Below, piece by piece: positions 45,906 through 55,105 of a stretch of DNA of 64,000 nucleotides. How positions within the stretch are numbered: position 1 is the stretch's first letter; each line of letters opens with the position of its first letter. A program made the position numbers and the translations under genes. The notes under the pieces were generated by a model. The model did not search any database. It was not told the origin of the DNA and saw only the letters and a program-made list of their open reading frames with translations. This DNA comes from Chitinophaga pinensis (GTDB lineage: Bacteria > Bacteroidota > Bacteroidia > UKL13-3), in assembly GCA_945870425.1 (NCBI GenBank), contig CAMBSD010000019.1:1-64000 (forward strand), given 5' to 3'.

Positions 45906-47693
45906 TTAATCAAGTTTAAGAACAGCCATAAAAGCTGATTGAGGAATTTCGACACTTCCTACTTGACGCATACGTTTCTTTCCTTCTTTTTGTTTCTCTA
46001 ACAATTTACGTTTTCTACTAATATCACCTCCATAACATTTTGCTGTTACATCTTTTCTCAGAGCGCGAATGGTTTCTCGAGCAATTACTTTGGTTCCAAC
46101 CGAAGCTTGAATAGGAATTTCAAATTGATGTCTTGGAATAAGGTCTTTCAATTTTTCACATATCTTTTTACCCCAATCGTAAGCTCTATCTCGGTGAATA
46201 ATGGCCGACAATGCATCCACTATATCTTTGTTCAACAGAATATCAAGTTTAACCAAATAGGATTCACGGTATTCTATAGGATGATAATCAAATGATGCAT
46301 AACCTCTAGAAACCGTTTTCAATTTATCAAAGAAATCAAAAACCACCTCTGCTAGCGGCAATTCAAACATCAACTCAATCCTATCTGTTGTCAAATAATT
46401 CTGATTGATTAATATTCCTCTTTTATTTAAACACAAACTCATGATGGCACCAATATATTCAGTACGCGTTATTATCTGAGCTGAGATAAAGGGTTCTTCC
46501 AATCTATCAATTCTACTCACATCGGGCAAATCACTTGGGTTGTTAACGATAACCATTTCATCATTGGTCATGTATGCATGGTAACTTACGTTTGGCACAG
46601 TAGTGATAACAGTCATTCCAAACTCACGTTCCAAACGCTCTTGGATAATCTCCATGTGAAGCATTCCTAAGAAACCACATCTAAAACCGAATCCCAATGC
46701 TGCTGAACTTTCAGGTTCAAATGTCAATGAAGCATCATTTAATTGAAGTTTCCCCATTGACTCACGAAGTTCTTCAAAATCTTCGGTATCTACTGGATAA
46801 ATACCTGCAAATACCATAGGTTTTACATCCTCAAAACCATCCACACGCTCGGCCGTGGGATTCTCAAGCAATGTGATAGTATCCCCTACTTTTACTTCCT
46901 TGGCATCTTTTATACCCGTAATTACATAACCTACATCTCCCGCATGAATAGATTGTTTTTGTTCCTTACTAAGTTTTAATACACCTACTTCGTCCGCAAA
47001 ATAATTATTTCCAGTGGCCATGAATTTTATCTTGTCATTCTTAGTAATTTTACCATCAATGATTCTGTAGTATGCAATAATACCTCTAAAAGAATCGTAC
47101 ATCGAATCGAAAATCAGAGCCTTCAATGGCGCATCAGGATTACCTTTAGGAGCTGGAACACGCTTAACGATAGCCGCTAATATTTCATGCACACCCGCAC
47201 CTGTCTTTCCGCTGGCTCGCATGATATCTTCATATTTGCAACCAATCAAATCTATAATTTGATCACTTACCTCTTCAGGCATTGAGCTAGGCAAGTCTAT
47301 TTTGTTTAAAACAGGAATAATTTCTAATCCTTGGTCGATAGCAAGGTATAGATTAGAGATGGTTTGGGCTTCTATACCTTGACTACTATCCACAATTAGT
47401 AAGGCTCCATCACAGGCTGCAATAGAACGAGAAACTTCATAACTAAAATCAACGTGACCAGGGGTATCAATCAAATTTAAAATGTATTTCTGACCATCCA
47501 ATTCATAATTCATCTGAATAGCGTGGCTCTTAATGGTAATACCGCGTTCTCTTTCCAAATCCATATCATCAAGAAGCTGCGCTTGCATGTCTCGCTTGTT
47601 AATGGTTTGGGTATATTCTAAAAGTCTGTCTGCTAATGTTGATTTACCGTGATCAATATGTGCTATAATGCAAAAATTTCTTATGTGTTCCAT
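45906..47693 (-). CDS. lepA: Elongation factor 4 (LepA)
   Basis: 595 residues. G1 [11 protein letters not shown]3 [10 protein letters not shown]4 NKIDLPSS, and the LepA-specific C-terminal domain ([20 protein letters not shown] then [16 protein letters not shown]). A ribosomal GTPase that promotes back-translocation or helps subunit assembly. -7 box TACATTTG at 47716-47709. Confidence 0.97.
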   Translation of the reverse strand: MEHIRNFCIIAHIDHGKSTLADRLLEYTQTINKRDMQAQLLDDMDLERERGITIKSHAIQMNYELDGQKYILNLIDTPGHVDFSYEVSRSIAACDGALLIVDSSQGIEAQTISNLYLAIDQGLEIIPVLNKIDLPSSMPEEVSDQIIDLIGCKYEDIMRASGKTGAGVHEILAAIVKRVPAPKGNPDAPLKALIFDSMYDSFRGIIAYYRIIDGKITKNDKIKFMATGNNYFADEVGVLKLSKEQKQSIHAGDVGYVITGIKDAKEVKVGDTITLLENPTAERVDGFEDVKPMVFAGIYPVDTEDFEELRESMGKLQLNDASLTFEPESSAALGFGFRCGFLGMLHMEIIQERLEREFGMTVITTVPNVSYHAYMTNDEMVIVNNPSDLPDVSRIDRLEEPFISAQIITRTEYIGAIMSLCLNKRGILINQNYLTTDRIELMFELPLAEVVFDFFDKLKTVSRGYASFDYHPIEYRESYLVKLDILLNKDIVDALSAIIHRDRAYDWGKKICEKLKDLIPRHQFEIPIQASVGTKVIARETIRALRKDVTAKCYGGDISRKRKLLEKQKEGKKRMRQVGSVEIPQSAFMAVLKLD

Positions 47694-47708
47694 TTTTTAA
47701 TACGTTGG

Positions 47709-47716
47709 CAAATGTA
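47709..47716 (-). promoter_or_regulatory. -7 box of lepA
   Basis: Perfect TACATTTG on the minus strand, 15 bases upstream of the lepA ATG; no clear -33 TTTG at the expected distance. Confidence 0.45.
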
Positions 47717-47784
47717 GGCTAATTTAGGAGTTTTTAAAAGTAAGAAAACATTAGAAGAAAACCCCTGTAAATAAAACATTTAAA

Positions 47785-48387
47785 CTAATTTTTAGGCCTT
47801 AATGTTTTAATTTTTCGATTCAAAATTTCAGTAGACATAAGCAAATGGTGATCTGCTTGTTGATTTAACAAAATTGAACTCAAAAACATACCAGCAATTG
47901 AAAATGGAAAGAGATAAAATGCACCATCGGGAACTAAATTTATAGGACCACGTCTTCTGGTCATAAGCCCTCTTCTGTTATAATAATTAGCAGATGCAAA
48001 CCAAAACAATGTAATGATTGGGGCTGATATAAGTGTGGTATAACTTGCTAATTTATAATTTTGATACTTTTTAAACTCGATAAGTGCAAGAGGATTTTCT
48101 TGGATAAAAGGTTTGATTTTCCTTCCTAAGAATCCAACAGATTTAAATTCATCGAACTTACTCTCTTTAAAATAAATTCTTTTAAATGGGGAACTAAATA
48201 TGCCAATATTGTGAAAGCTAATTTTCCTGTTGTATATAATATTCCCCATTTTACCCAGCTCTATTTCATATTTCAAGGTATCAGTTTTTTGCCCAAAACT
48301 TAATAATGAAAATAAAAGTAATATACACCAAAGCAATAAACCCTTTGGAAAATATGTGTTTGGCCAATTACTAGAAATATTAATCAT
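47785..48387 (-). CDS. Hypothetical membrane protein
   Basis: 200 residues. Signal-like segment (GLLLWCILLLFSLLSFGQ), a central region with GLMTRRRGPINLVPDGAF, and two further hydrophobic stretches (LASYTTLISAPIITLFWFAS; FYLFPFSIAGMFLSSILL). No family recognised. ATG at 48387 is chosen because an alternative 15 bases upstream would lie inside the -7 box TACATTTG at 48407-48400. Confidence 0.6.
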   Translation of the reverse strand: MINISSNWPNTYFPKGLLLWCILLLFSLLSFGQKTDTLKYEIELGKMGNIIYNRKISFHNIGIFSSPFKRIYFKESKFDEFKSVGFLGRKIKPFIQENPLALIEFKKYQNYKLASYTTLISAPIITLFWFASANYYNRRGLMTRRRGPINLVPDGAFYLFPFSIAGMFLSSILLNQQADHHLLMSTEILNRKIKTLRPKN

Positions 48388-48399
48388 GTATATTGAATT

Positions 48400-48407
48400 C
48401 AAATGTA
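48400..48407 (-). promoter_or_regulatory. -7 box of the 48387 gene
   Basis: Perfect TACATTTG on the minus strand, 12 bases before the chosen ATG. Confidence 0.45.
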
Positions 48408-49185
48408 CGCTATTGTATTAAAATTTATTAAAACATATGGCATGTGCCCTGAAAATCGAATTAATCAATACATATAAAATAAAAATTTCATGTATTATAA
48501 AAAATTTCTGTTGGAAAAAAATAAGGCTAACAAAGCTTACAAGAAATTAATGGAGCACCATCATACAAATTGAAAATTTAATTTACCTTGAAAGTATAAA
48601 ACTATTAGTACAAGGCAAACTTAATAGAATGCCACTAGAAATGAAATTTCAAGTTACATATTCAAGTAATTTAAAACTATGAATAAATTATTTGTGTTTG
48701 AAAGTGCTAATGGCAGTTTTGGATTCTAAGTATAGTAATTTTCTAATCATTGCATGAGTAAAAGTATATAAGGTATAAAAGCATTTGGATTATCAGACCC
48801 ATGAAATGTTTTTTCAACTGGTACATATTGATTGACTATATTTATAGTTGAAGCAACACAATCAAAGTAATCCGAGCATACGAAAATAGGCCCATTGATT
48901 ATTTAATTTAACTAATCATTGTGAAACAAAGGCTACAATAAAAATCAAGAACACCCAAAATATAATAGCTCCAAAACAATTGCGTTAACTGAAAAAGAAA
49001 AAAAGTAAACAAAGTGGCTATAATAGCTTTTGAAGAATTCGATACTAATTTCACTGCTTCACTTGGTAAAAACAAAATCAATTTTAATATAAAACTAGCT
49101 AAGATGTTAATGAAAGAGATCTAAAAAAATAAGATACAAACTATTCATTTAAGATAATCTAGTTACAAACTTCATTATTTTATTA
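48408..49185. other. Gene-poor interval of about 780 bases
   Basis: No frame of convincing length on either strand. A GTG-started 36-codon frame at 49014-49124 (VAIIAFEEFDTNFTASLGKN...) reads like protein but has no partner upstream; it may be the tail of a decayed gene. No hairpin followed by T, no tRNA, no repeats seen. Confidence 0.4.
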
Positions 49186-49770
49186 CTAATCACCATTCAT
49201 TTGCTCATTCCAATCATCAGCAATTTCGTCAAGTGTATTATACCAATCTTCTCCAAACTTTCTAATTAAAGCATCTTTAAGAAAAGCATACACTGGTGTT
49301 TTATTTTTCTCCCCCAAGGCGCATGCAGCTTTACAAATATCCCAACTGTGGTAGTTTATGGCTTCGTATTGCCCAACCTGAGAAATACGGATGGGATATA
49401 AATGACAAGAAATTGGTTTTTTAAATGTTGTTTTTCCATCTACAAAAGCTTGCTCTATTCCGCAAGCTAAAATGCCTTGCTTATCAATGTTAGCAAAATT
49501 GCAAAGTCCGTTTGGTTGGCATGTGGTAACAAAATCTCCATCTTTATCTTTTTCATAAAAACCTCTTTGCTCAATATCTTTTAAAGCATCAACTGATAAA
49601 TAAGGTTTAATATTTTCAAATTGTGATTCAATAATTATCAATTCATCATTATTAAGAGGCGCTCCAGCATCACCCTCAATGCAGCAGGCACCCTTACATT
49701 TTTCAATATCACAAATAAAATTTTTCTCTAATATATCCTCTGAAACCAAGGTATTTTCAATAATTATCAT
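49186..49770 (-). CDS. DUF3109 family cysteine-rich protein
   Basis: 194 residues from the ATG at 49770. Eight or more conserved cysteines in FICDIEKCKGACCIEGDAGA, TCQPNGLCNF, LACGIEQAF, ISCHLYPIR, WDICKAAC point to metal or Fe-S binding (the wider family resembles YkgJ-type zinc/iron-chelating proteins). A start 90 bases further upstream is rejected because the promoter TTTG-N18-TACTTTTG ends four bases before 49770. Role unknown. Confidence 0.85.
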   Translation of the reverse strand: MIIIENTLVSEDILEKNFICDIEKCKGACCIEGDAGAPLNNDELIIIESQFENIKPYLSVDALKDIEQRGFYEKDKDGDFVTTCQPNGLCNFANIDKQGILACGIEQAFVDGKTTFKKPISCHLYPIRISQVGQYEAINYHSWDICKAACALGEKNKTPVYAFLKDALIRKFGEDWYNTLDEIADDWNEQMNGD

Positions 49771-49774
49771 ATTA

Positions 49775-49804
49775 CAAAAGTAAGCAGATAACTGAAATGC
49801 CAAA
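49775..49804 (-). promoter_or_regulatory. Promoter of the DUF3109 gene (leaderless)
   Basis: TTTG (49804-49801), exactly 18 bases, then perfect TACTTTTG (49782-49775). Four bases separate it from the ATG. Confidence 0.7.
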
Positions 49805-49811
49805 AACCTTT

Positions 49812-49819
49812 TACCTTTG
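49812..49819 (+). promoter_or_regulatory. -7 box of rlmN
   Basis: Perfect TACCTTTG ending 10 bases before the ATG at 49830, so the in-frame ATG at 49797 is upstream of transcription. No TTTG is found 18-21 bases upstream. Confidence 0.6.
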
Positions 49820-49829
49820 CAAGCAAACA

Positions 49830-50894
49830 ATGGACAAAAAGTTACAAGACATAAGGGCATTTAGTTTGGATGAATTGAAAGATTTTTTCAAAGAAAAGGG
49901 TGAGGCTGTTTTTAGAGGTAAGCAAGTATATGAATGGTTGTGGAAGAAATCTTGCAACAGTTTTGATGAAATGAGTAATCTACCCAAAGCCACGAGAGAA
50001 TTCTTAAACGAAAATTTTGTAATCAATCATATAAAGGTTGAAGACAAACAAATAAGCAATGATGGAACCATAAAAAGTGGTTTTCGTTTACATGATAAAA
50101 ATTTGGTAGAAGGTGTTTTGATACCTGCTGATGAAAGAATGACTGCCTGCGTATCATCGCAAGTGGGTTGCAGCTTGACTTGTAAGTTTTGTGCTACAGG
50201 AAAACTAAATAGAGAAAGAAATTTAAATCCTGATGAGATATATGACCAAGTTGTGCATATCAGAGATTGGGCAAATACCCACCATAAAAAACCTTTGACC
50301 AATATTGTATTTATGGGTATGGGTGAACCACTATTAAACTATAACAATGTGTTGGCTGCGATAGATAAAATCACATCACCTGAAGGCTTGGGTATGGCTG
50401 CAGATAGAATCACCGTATCTACAGCAGGCATATCAAAGATGATAAAAAAATTAGCCGATGACAAGGTCAGATTTAACTTAGCTTTATCATTGCATGCTGC
50501 CACGGATGAAAAACGCAACATGATCATGCCTATTAACGAAAGTAATAGTTTAGAAGTATTATCAGAGGCATTGCAATATTTTAGTAAGAACACAAAAAGC
50601 AAAATAACATTTGAATACATTGCCTTCAAAGATTTTAATGATAGTTTAGCTGATGCCAAAAACCTATTAGCATTTTGCAAAAAGATTCCAGCTAAAGTAA
50701 ACATCATCGAATACAACCCAACTGGTGATGGTGAATTTGAAAAAGCTGAATCAAATAAAATAGATGCATTTAGGGACTACCTAGAAGCGCATAATGTGAG
50801 AGCTACCGTTAGGAGAAGCAGAGGTAAGGATATTGATGCTGCTTGCGGTCAGTTGGCAAATAAGAAGCATAATGAAGCGCTTATAAAAGAATAA
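49830..50894 (+). CDS. rlmN: 23S rRNA (adenine2503-C2)-methyltransferase
   Basis: 354 residues. Radical SAM cluster motif CSLTCKFCATG (C-X3-C-X2-C), GMGEPLLN, and the second catalytic Cys in RRSRGKDIDAACGQLA. RlmN methylates A2503 of 23S rRNA and A37 of some tRNAs. Divergent from the DUF3109 gene with 59 bases between start codons. Confidence 0.97.
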   Translation: MDKKLQDIRAFSLDELKDFFKEKGEAVFRGKQVYEWLWKKSCNSFDEMSNLPKATREFLNENFVINHIKVEDKQISNDGTIKSGFRLHDKNLVEGVLIPADERMTACVSSQVGCSLTCKFCATGKLNRERNLNPDEIYDQVVHIRDWANTHHKKPLTNIVFMGMGEPLLNYNNVLAAIDKITSPEGLGMAADRITVSTAGISKMIKKLADDKVRFNLALSLHAATDEKRNMIMPINESNSLEVLSEALQYFSKNTKSKITFEYIAFKDFNDSLADAKNLLAFCKKIPAKVNIIEYNPTGDGEFEKAESNKIDAFRDYLEAHNVRATVRRSRGKDIDAACGQLANKKHNEALIKE

Positions 50895-50988
50895 TCCTTT
50901 TCAAAAAAATCAAACTAATAAACAGATTATTTAACTTTTGGGGATCTGTACCTATTATTAAAATATATAGATTTAGACCATATACTTT

Positions 50989-51129
50989 TTATTTTTTGAT
51001 ACGGCCATGTCTATCATATTTTGCAGGCTTACTATTTTCTTCGAAGTTGGCACATTTTTTTGGTTTACATTGAATATATGTAAAAGCTAAGCATAGCGAG
51101 AGAATAATAATAAGTGTTTTTGATTTCAT
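50989..51129 (-). CDS. Small putative lipoprotein, 46 residues
   Basis: ATG at 51129 to TAA at 50989. MKSKTLIIILSLCLAFTYIQ is a signal peptide with Cys21 right after it, though the lipobox is poor. The mature part is CKPKKCANFEENSKPAKYDR then HGRIKK, with a second Cys. Small proteins ending in KYDxxGRIKK follow this style in Bacteroidota. No function known. Its stop lies 95 bases from the convergent rlmN stop. Confidence 0.6.
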   Translation of the reverse strand: MKSKTLIIILSLCLAFTYIQCKPKKCANFEENSKPAKYDRHGRIKK

Positions 51130-51145
51130 GATTCAAATATAAATA

Positions 51146-51173
51146 AAAAGGCCCTGATATTTCAGAGCCTTTT
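51146..51173 (-). terminator. Terminator of the histone-like gene
   Basis: Minus strand AAAGGCTCTGAAATATCAGG then GCCTTTTT, stem of about 10 pairs with one mismatch followed by T. It lies between the Lys/Ala-rich gene and the small lipoprotein gene. Confidence 0.75.
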
Positions 51174-51194
51174 ATTTTTAGTACCTTGACTAAA

Positions 51195-51386
51195 TTATTT
51201 TTTTGTAGCTTTTTTAGCGGCTTTTTTAGGAGCAGCTTTCTTAGCAGCAGCTTTCTTAGGAGCAGCTTTCTTAGGAGCGGCTTTTTTAGCGGCTTTTTTT
51301 GGAGCTGCTTTTTTAGGAGCGGCTTTTTTAGGAGCAGCACTCTTAGTTGGAGCTGCAGCTTTTTTTGTTTTTTTAGTTGTTGCCAT
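51195..51386 (-). CDS. Histone H1-like Lys/Ala/Pro-rich protein
   Basis: 63 residues made almost wholly of KKAAPKKA-type repeats (MATTKKTKKAAAPTKSAAPK onward). Net charge about +25. This is the composition of bacterial histone H1-like (Hc1-type) nucleoid proteins. The frame is certain because of the non-random third-base use and the terminator behind it, though the low-complexity DNA gives open frames on both strands. Binds DNA or RNA non-specifically. Confidence 0.75.
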   Translation of the reverse strand: MATTKKTKKAAAPTKSAAPKKAAPKKAAPKKAAKKAAPKKAAPKKAAAKKAAPKKAAKKATKK

Positions 51387-51949
51387 TTGTTTTAAAAATT
51401 TGATTGATTACGAAAACAAATTTATGCGCATAAAAATAATATTCAAGTAGTGCCTGTATATCAAGTATAAAAAATGATAACTTTTTTATGTTGATAACTG
51501 CAAGTCATCCTTGTTAACTATTGATTTAACTAATAGTTTAAAGGATTTTAAATTTATAAAATATGTGATTAAATATATAAAATTAATTAACAAGATTGGG
51601 ATGAAAAATATTTATTACAAGTATCATTCAACATACAACATCAATATAAATTAAAATAATGAAATCGCTACAAGTATTGATTTTATTATAACTCACAGCC
51701 ATCAACCAAATAATATTTCACAAATCGTAAAGTATAAAATCGTTTGAAAAACTTTTTTTTCAAATCAATATAAAGAATGTTTATTTGTTTCAAATTGACA
51801 AAAATGAGTATAGAAAATTATACAACCCATCAATTTGATATTATATTTAAAATAAAAATTATCGTTGCATTCATTTTATAAAAGACATTTTACAAAACAA
51901 TAAGTAATATGTGTAATATTGAAACAAGATATTGATATACTTTTATAAA
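51387..51949. other. A/T-rich intergenic region before cinA
   Basis: About 560 bases with no frame of interest and no hairpin followed by T. Near the 3' end TACTTTTA at 51938-51945 is a possible -7 box five bases before the cinA ATG. Confidence 0.4.
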
Positions 51950-53191
51950 ATGAATGCTGAAATAATAACCATAGGGGATGAATTATTAATAGGTCAAGTA
52001 ATAGATACTAACTCTGCTTGGCTTGGACAACAACTAAGTGGATTAGGTATTAAACTATGTTACAAGTCATCTATATCAGATAATAAAGTAGCCATACTAA
52101 ATGCCCTAAAGGATGCAGAGTTAAGAAGTGATATAATCATTCTTACGGGAGGACTCGGTCCCACTAAAGACGATATAACCAAAGTTACCATATGCGAATA
52201 CTTCAATACAAGTCTTGTTCAAAACGATAAAGTATTAGAGTGGGTTCAAAGTATTTTTCGATTCAGAAAAATGCCTATGCTAGATGTAAATAATATGCAA
52301 GCACTGGTTCCAGCAAACTGTGAAATATTATGGAATAAAAATGGTACAGCTCCGGGAATGTGGTTTGATGTGAATGATAAAATATTTATTAGTTTACCAG
52401 GTGTACCATTTGAAATGAAAACTATTTTCGAAGAAGAAGCTGTACCTAAAATAAATTCAAAATTTAAATTACCATCCATATTTCATAGAACACTTCAAAC
52501 TGTATCAATAGGAGAAAGTTTTTTAGCAAAAAAAATTGAAGATATTGAAAACAGTTTACCTTCATATATTAAACTAGCATACCTGCCATCAGTTGGTGCA
52601 GTAAGATTAAGATTTAGCGCTTATGGTGAAGATAAAATTAGTTTAGAAAAGGAAGTTGAGGAATATGTAAAACAAGTATATGAAAAAATATCAGATCATA
52701 TTTATGGAGAAGGTGATGCAAGTTTAACCCAGACACTAGGTAATTTATTAAAGGAAAGAAAACAAACCATTTCAACTGCTGAAAGTTGCACAGGAGGATA
52801 CATAGCACATCAGTTAACTTCTGTACCTGGAAGTTCATCTTATTTTATGGGTAGTATTGTTTGCTATGCTAATAAAATTAAAACACAAGAGCTAGGTGTA
52901 AGTGAAGACATATTGCGAAATAATGGTGCAGTAAGTGAAGAATGTGTAATGCAAATGGCACAAGCAGTTAGATTAAAAATGAATACCACATTTGGCATTT
53001 CGTGCAGTGGCATTGCAGGACCCGATGGAGGAACTAATGACAAGCCCTTAGGAACTGTATGGATAGCTATAGCTAGCGAAAAAGAGACCCTTGCACAAGT
53101 ATTTAATTTTGGAGATAACAGAGAACGCACAATTCATAGAACTGGACTTATGGCAATGGATATGCTTAGGAAAAAAATTTTAAAAGGATAA
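51950..53191 (+). CDS. cinA: CinA family nicotinamide mononucleotide deamidase-related protein
   Basis: 413 residues. N-terminal MoCF_biosynth domain (ITIGDELLIGQVIDTNSAWL, LTGGLGPTKDDITK) and C-terminal CinA/PncC domain (TISTAESCTGGYIAHQLTSV, FGISCSGIAGPDGGT). NMN deamidase/ADP-ribose pyrophosphatase activity. ATG at 51950 (MNAEIITIG) preferred over a TTG 18 bases upstream. Confidence 0.93.
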   Translation: MNAEIITIGDELLIGQVIDTNSAWLGQQLSGLGIKLCYKSSISDNKVAILNALKDAELRSDIIILTGGLGPTKDDITKVTICEYFNTSLVQNDKVLEWVQSIFRFRKMPMLDVNNMQALVPANCEILWNKNGTAPGMWFDVNDKIFISLPGVPFEMKTIFEEEAVPKINSKFKLPSIFHRTLQTVSIGESFLAKKIEDIENSLPSYIKLAYLPSVGAVRLRFSAYGEDKISLEKEVEEYVKQVYEKISDHIYGEGDASLTQTLGNLLKERKQTISTAESCTGGYIAHQLTSVPGSSSYFMGSIVCYANKIKTQELGVSEDILRNNGAVSEECVMQMAQAVRLKMNTTFGISCSGIAGPDGGTNDKPLGTVWIAIASEKETLAQVFNFGDNRERTIHRTGLMAMDMLRKKILKG

Positions 53192-53519
53192 CTAATAATT
53201 AATCTTCCATTAATAGAAATTTCGTTAATATATGTAAAGATGAAATAGCCTTACAAAAAAGCACTTGTTTTTTTAAAGTTAAAATTGATTAATAAAAAAG
53301 TTAACCTTAATTTCAATCAATTCATCTACTATTCATTATTTAAATTGCCAATAATATAAATTAATTTTCCAAATGGTCAATTTATTTTGGAAATAATTGA
53401 GGCTTGAAATTCTCGAAATTTTGTAAGTAGGACCATTTTAACTTTAACTATAAATCCAATTATTAGCTTTTTTAGAATTTTATATTAACAAACTAGTTAA
53501 ATATTATTTAAACCAAAAT
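53192..53519. other. Intergenic region, no feature seen
   Basis: About 330 A/T-rich bases between cinA and the E2 terminator. No hairpin, repeat or frame of note. Confidence 0.4.
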
Positions 53520-53547
53520 AAAAAAAGGCCATCTTTCGACAGCCTTT
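53520..53547 (-). terminator. Terminator of the E2 gene
   Basis: Minus strand AAAGGCTGTC-GAAA-GATGGCCTTT followed by T residues; 45 bases after the stop codon. Confidence 0.85.
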
Positions 53548-53591
53548 AAGGTATTAATTACTTTGAAAACTATTGATTAAATAAATCAATT

Positions 53592-54956
53592 TTACATCTC
53601 TCTATTCACATCCCATTGTTCCATATAGTCAGCAACTTTGCGCAAGAAACTGCCACCCAAAGATCCATCTACTACACGGTGGTCATAGCTCAATGACAAG
53701 AACATCATATGACGGATTGCAATCACATCACCATGCTCGGTTTCTAACACAGCAGGTTTTTTCTTGATAGCACCTGTAGCCATTATAGCCACTTGCGGTT
53801 GGTTGATAATTGGCGTTCCCATGATATTACCAAAACCACCCACATTGGTTAAAGTGAAAGTACCACCTGAAATCTCATCAGGTTTCAATTGGTTGGCACG
53901 AGCACGGTTAGCATAATCATTCACTGATTTGGTTAAACCCAATAGGTTCATACCATCTGCATTTTTGATAACAGGAACAATTAAGTTACCACTAGGCAAA
54001 GCAGCAGCCATACCAATATTGATAGCTTTACGTTTGATAATATTAGTACCATCTACTGATACATTTATCATTGGGTAATCTTTTATAGCTTTCACCACAC
54101 ACTCTATAAATATTGGGGTGAATGTCATTTTTTCACCTTCGCGTTTTTCAACCACCTTCTTCATTTTATCGCGCCATATAACCATATTGGTTACATCTGC
54201 TTCAACAAAACTAGTTACATGTGGGCTAGTATGTTTACTCATCACCATATGGTCAGCAATAAGCTTTCGCATTCTATCCATTTCAATCACCTCATCTCCA
54301 CCGCTGAGGCTAATGCTTTGTTTGCCTTGTGCGGGTACCGAAGTTTTTGGTGCTTCCAACACTTGAGGGGTAGTTTTATGTTCAAACACTGGGGCAGCTG
54401 GTGCAGACACACTCACATGGGGTGAAGTAGGAGCTAGAGGAGCACCTGAACGATTTGCCACATAGTTCAATATATCTCTTTTGGTAACACGACCTTCATT
54501 TCCACTACCTGGAATGGTTTCTAATTCAGTCATGCTCACTTTTTCTTCGCGTGCAATGTTTAATACCAATGGGGAGTAAAATCTATTTCCACCCATAACT
54601 GGCGATGCATGCGTGCTTGCAGCTACTACAGTGTTTTCGATATGAGTTACGGCTTCCTTAATTGGGGCTTGAATGACTGGTGCAACTATTGCGGCAGTAG
54701 CAGAAACAGCCGAACCCTCCATATCAATAATTGCGATAACCGCATTTACGGCTACAACATCACCTTCTTTGAAAAGTATTTGTTTCAACACTCCACCTTT
54801 TGGGGAAGGTACTTCTGAATCTACTTTATCAGTAGCTATTTCTAATACCGTTTCGTCAGCTGAAATTTTATCGCCAACATTTTTAGTCCAACGGATGATG
54901 GTTGCTTCTGCAATACTCTCGCCCATTTTTGGCATTACTAATTGAAAATCGCTCAT
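53592..54956 (-). CDS. 2-oxoacid dehydrogenase E2 (dihydrolipoamide acyltransferase)
   Basis: 454 residues. Lipoyl domain 1-75 with lipoyl Lys in EIATDKVDSEV; a long Ala/Pro linker; peripheral-subunit-binding domain about 130-165 (FYSPLVLNIAREEKVSMTEL, GSGNEGRVTKRD); catalytic domain from about 220 with SYDHRVVDGSLGG. Components E1 and E3 are not adjacent. Sequence features fit the branched-chain or 2-oxoglutarate type better than pyruvate, but I cannot separate them. Confidence 0.92.
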   Translation of the reverse strand: MSDFQLVMPKMGESIAEATIIRWTKNVGDKISADETVLEIATDKVDSEVPSPKGGVLKQILFKEGDVVAVNAVIAIIDMEGSAVSATAAIVAPVIQAPIKEAVTHIENTVVAASTHASPVMGGNRFYSPLVLNIAREEKVSMTELETIPGSGNEGRVTKRDILNYVANRSGAPLAPTSPHVSVSAPAAPVFEHKTTPQVLEAPKTSVPAQGKQSISLSGGDEVIEMDRMRKLIADHMVMSKHTSPHVTSFVEADVTNMVIWRDKMKKVVEKREGEKMTFTPIFIECVVKAIKDYPMINVSVDGTNIIKRKAINIGMAAALPSGNLIVPVIKNADGMNLLGLTKSVNDYANRARANQLKPDEISGGTFTLTNVGGFGNIMGTPIINQPQVAIMATGAIKKKPAVLETEHGDVIAIRHMMFLSLSYDHRVVDGSLGGSFLRKVADYMEQWDVNREM

Positions 54957-55105
54957 TTCTATTTAGTTAATTGTTTTTAGTTTTAATTCAAGAGGCTTAT
55001 TCGGGTTGAAAACTGCCATGTATTTAACATCGACAAAAATATTATTTTGATTGAGTTTGACAACTAATATAATTAATGTTTTTAATCTTGTTGAAAAGCT
55101 TTGTT

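Noticed and set aside
51186-51395. Phe/Ser-rich plus-strand frame over the histone-like gene
   Set aside because: It is the complement of the KKAAPKKA repeat DNA; low-complexity coding gives open frames on both strands. The minus frame has a sensible product and a terminator.
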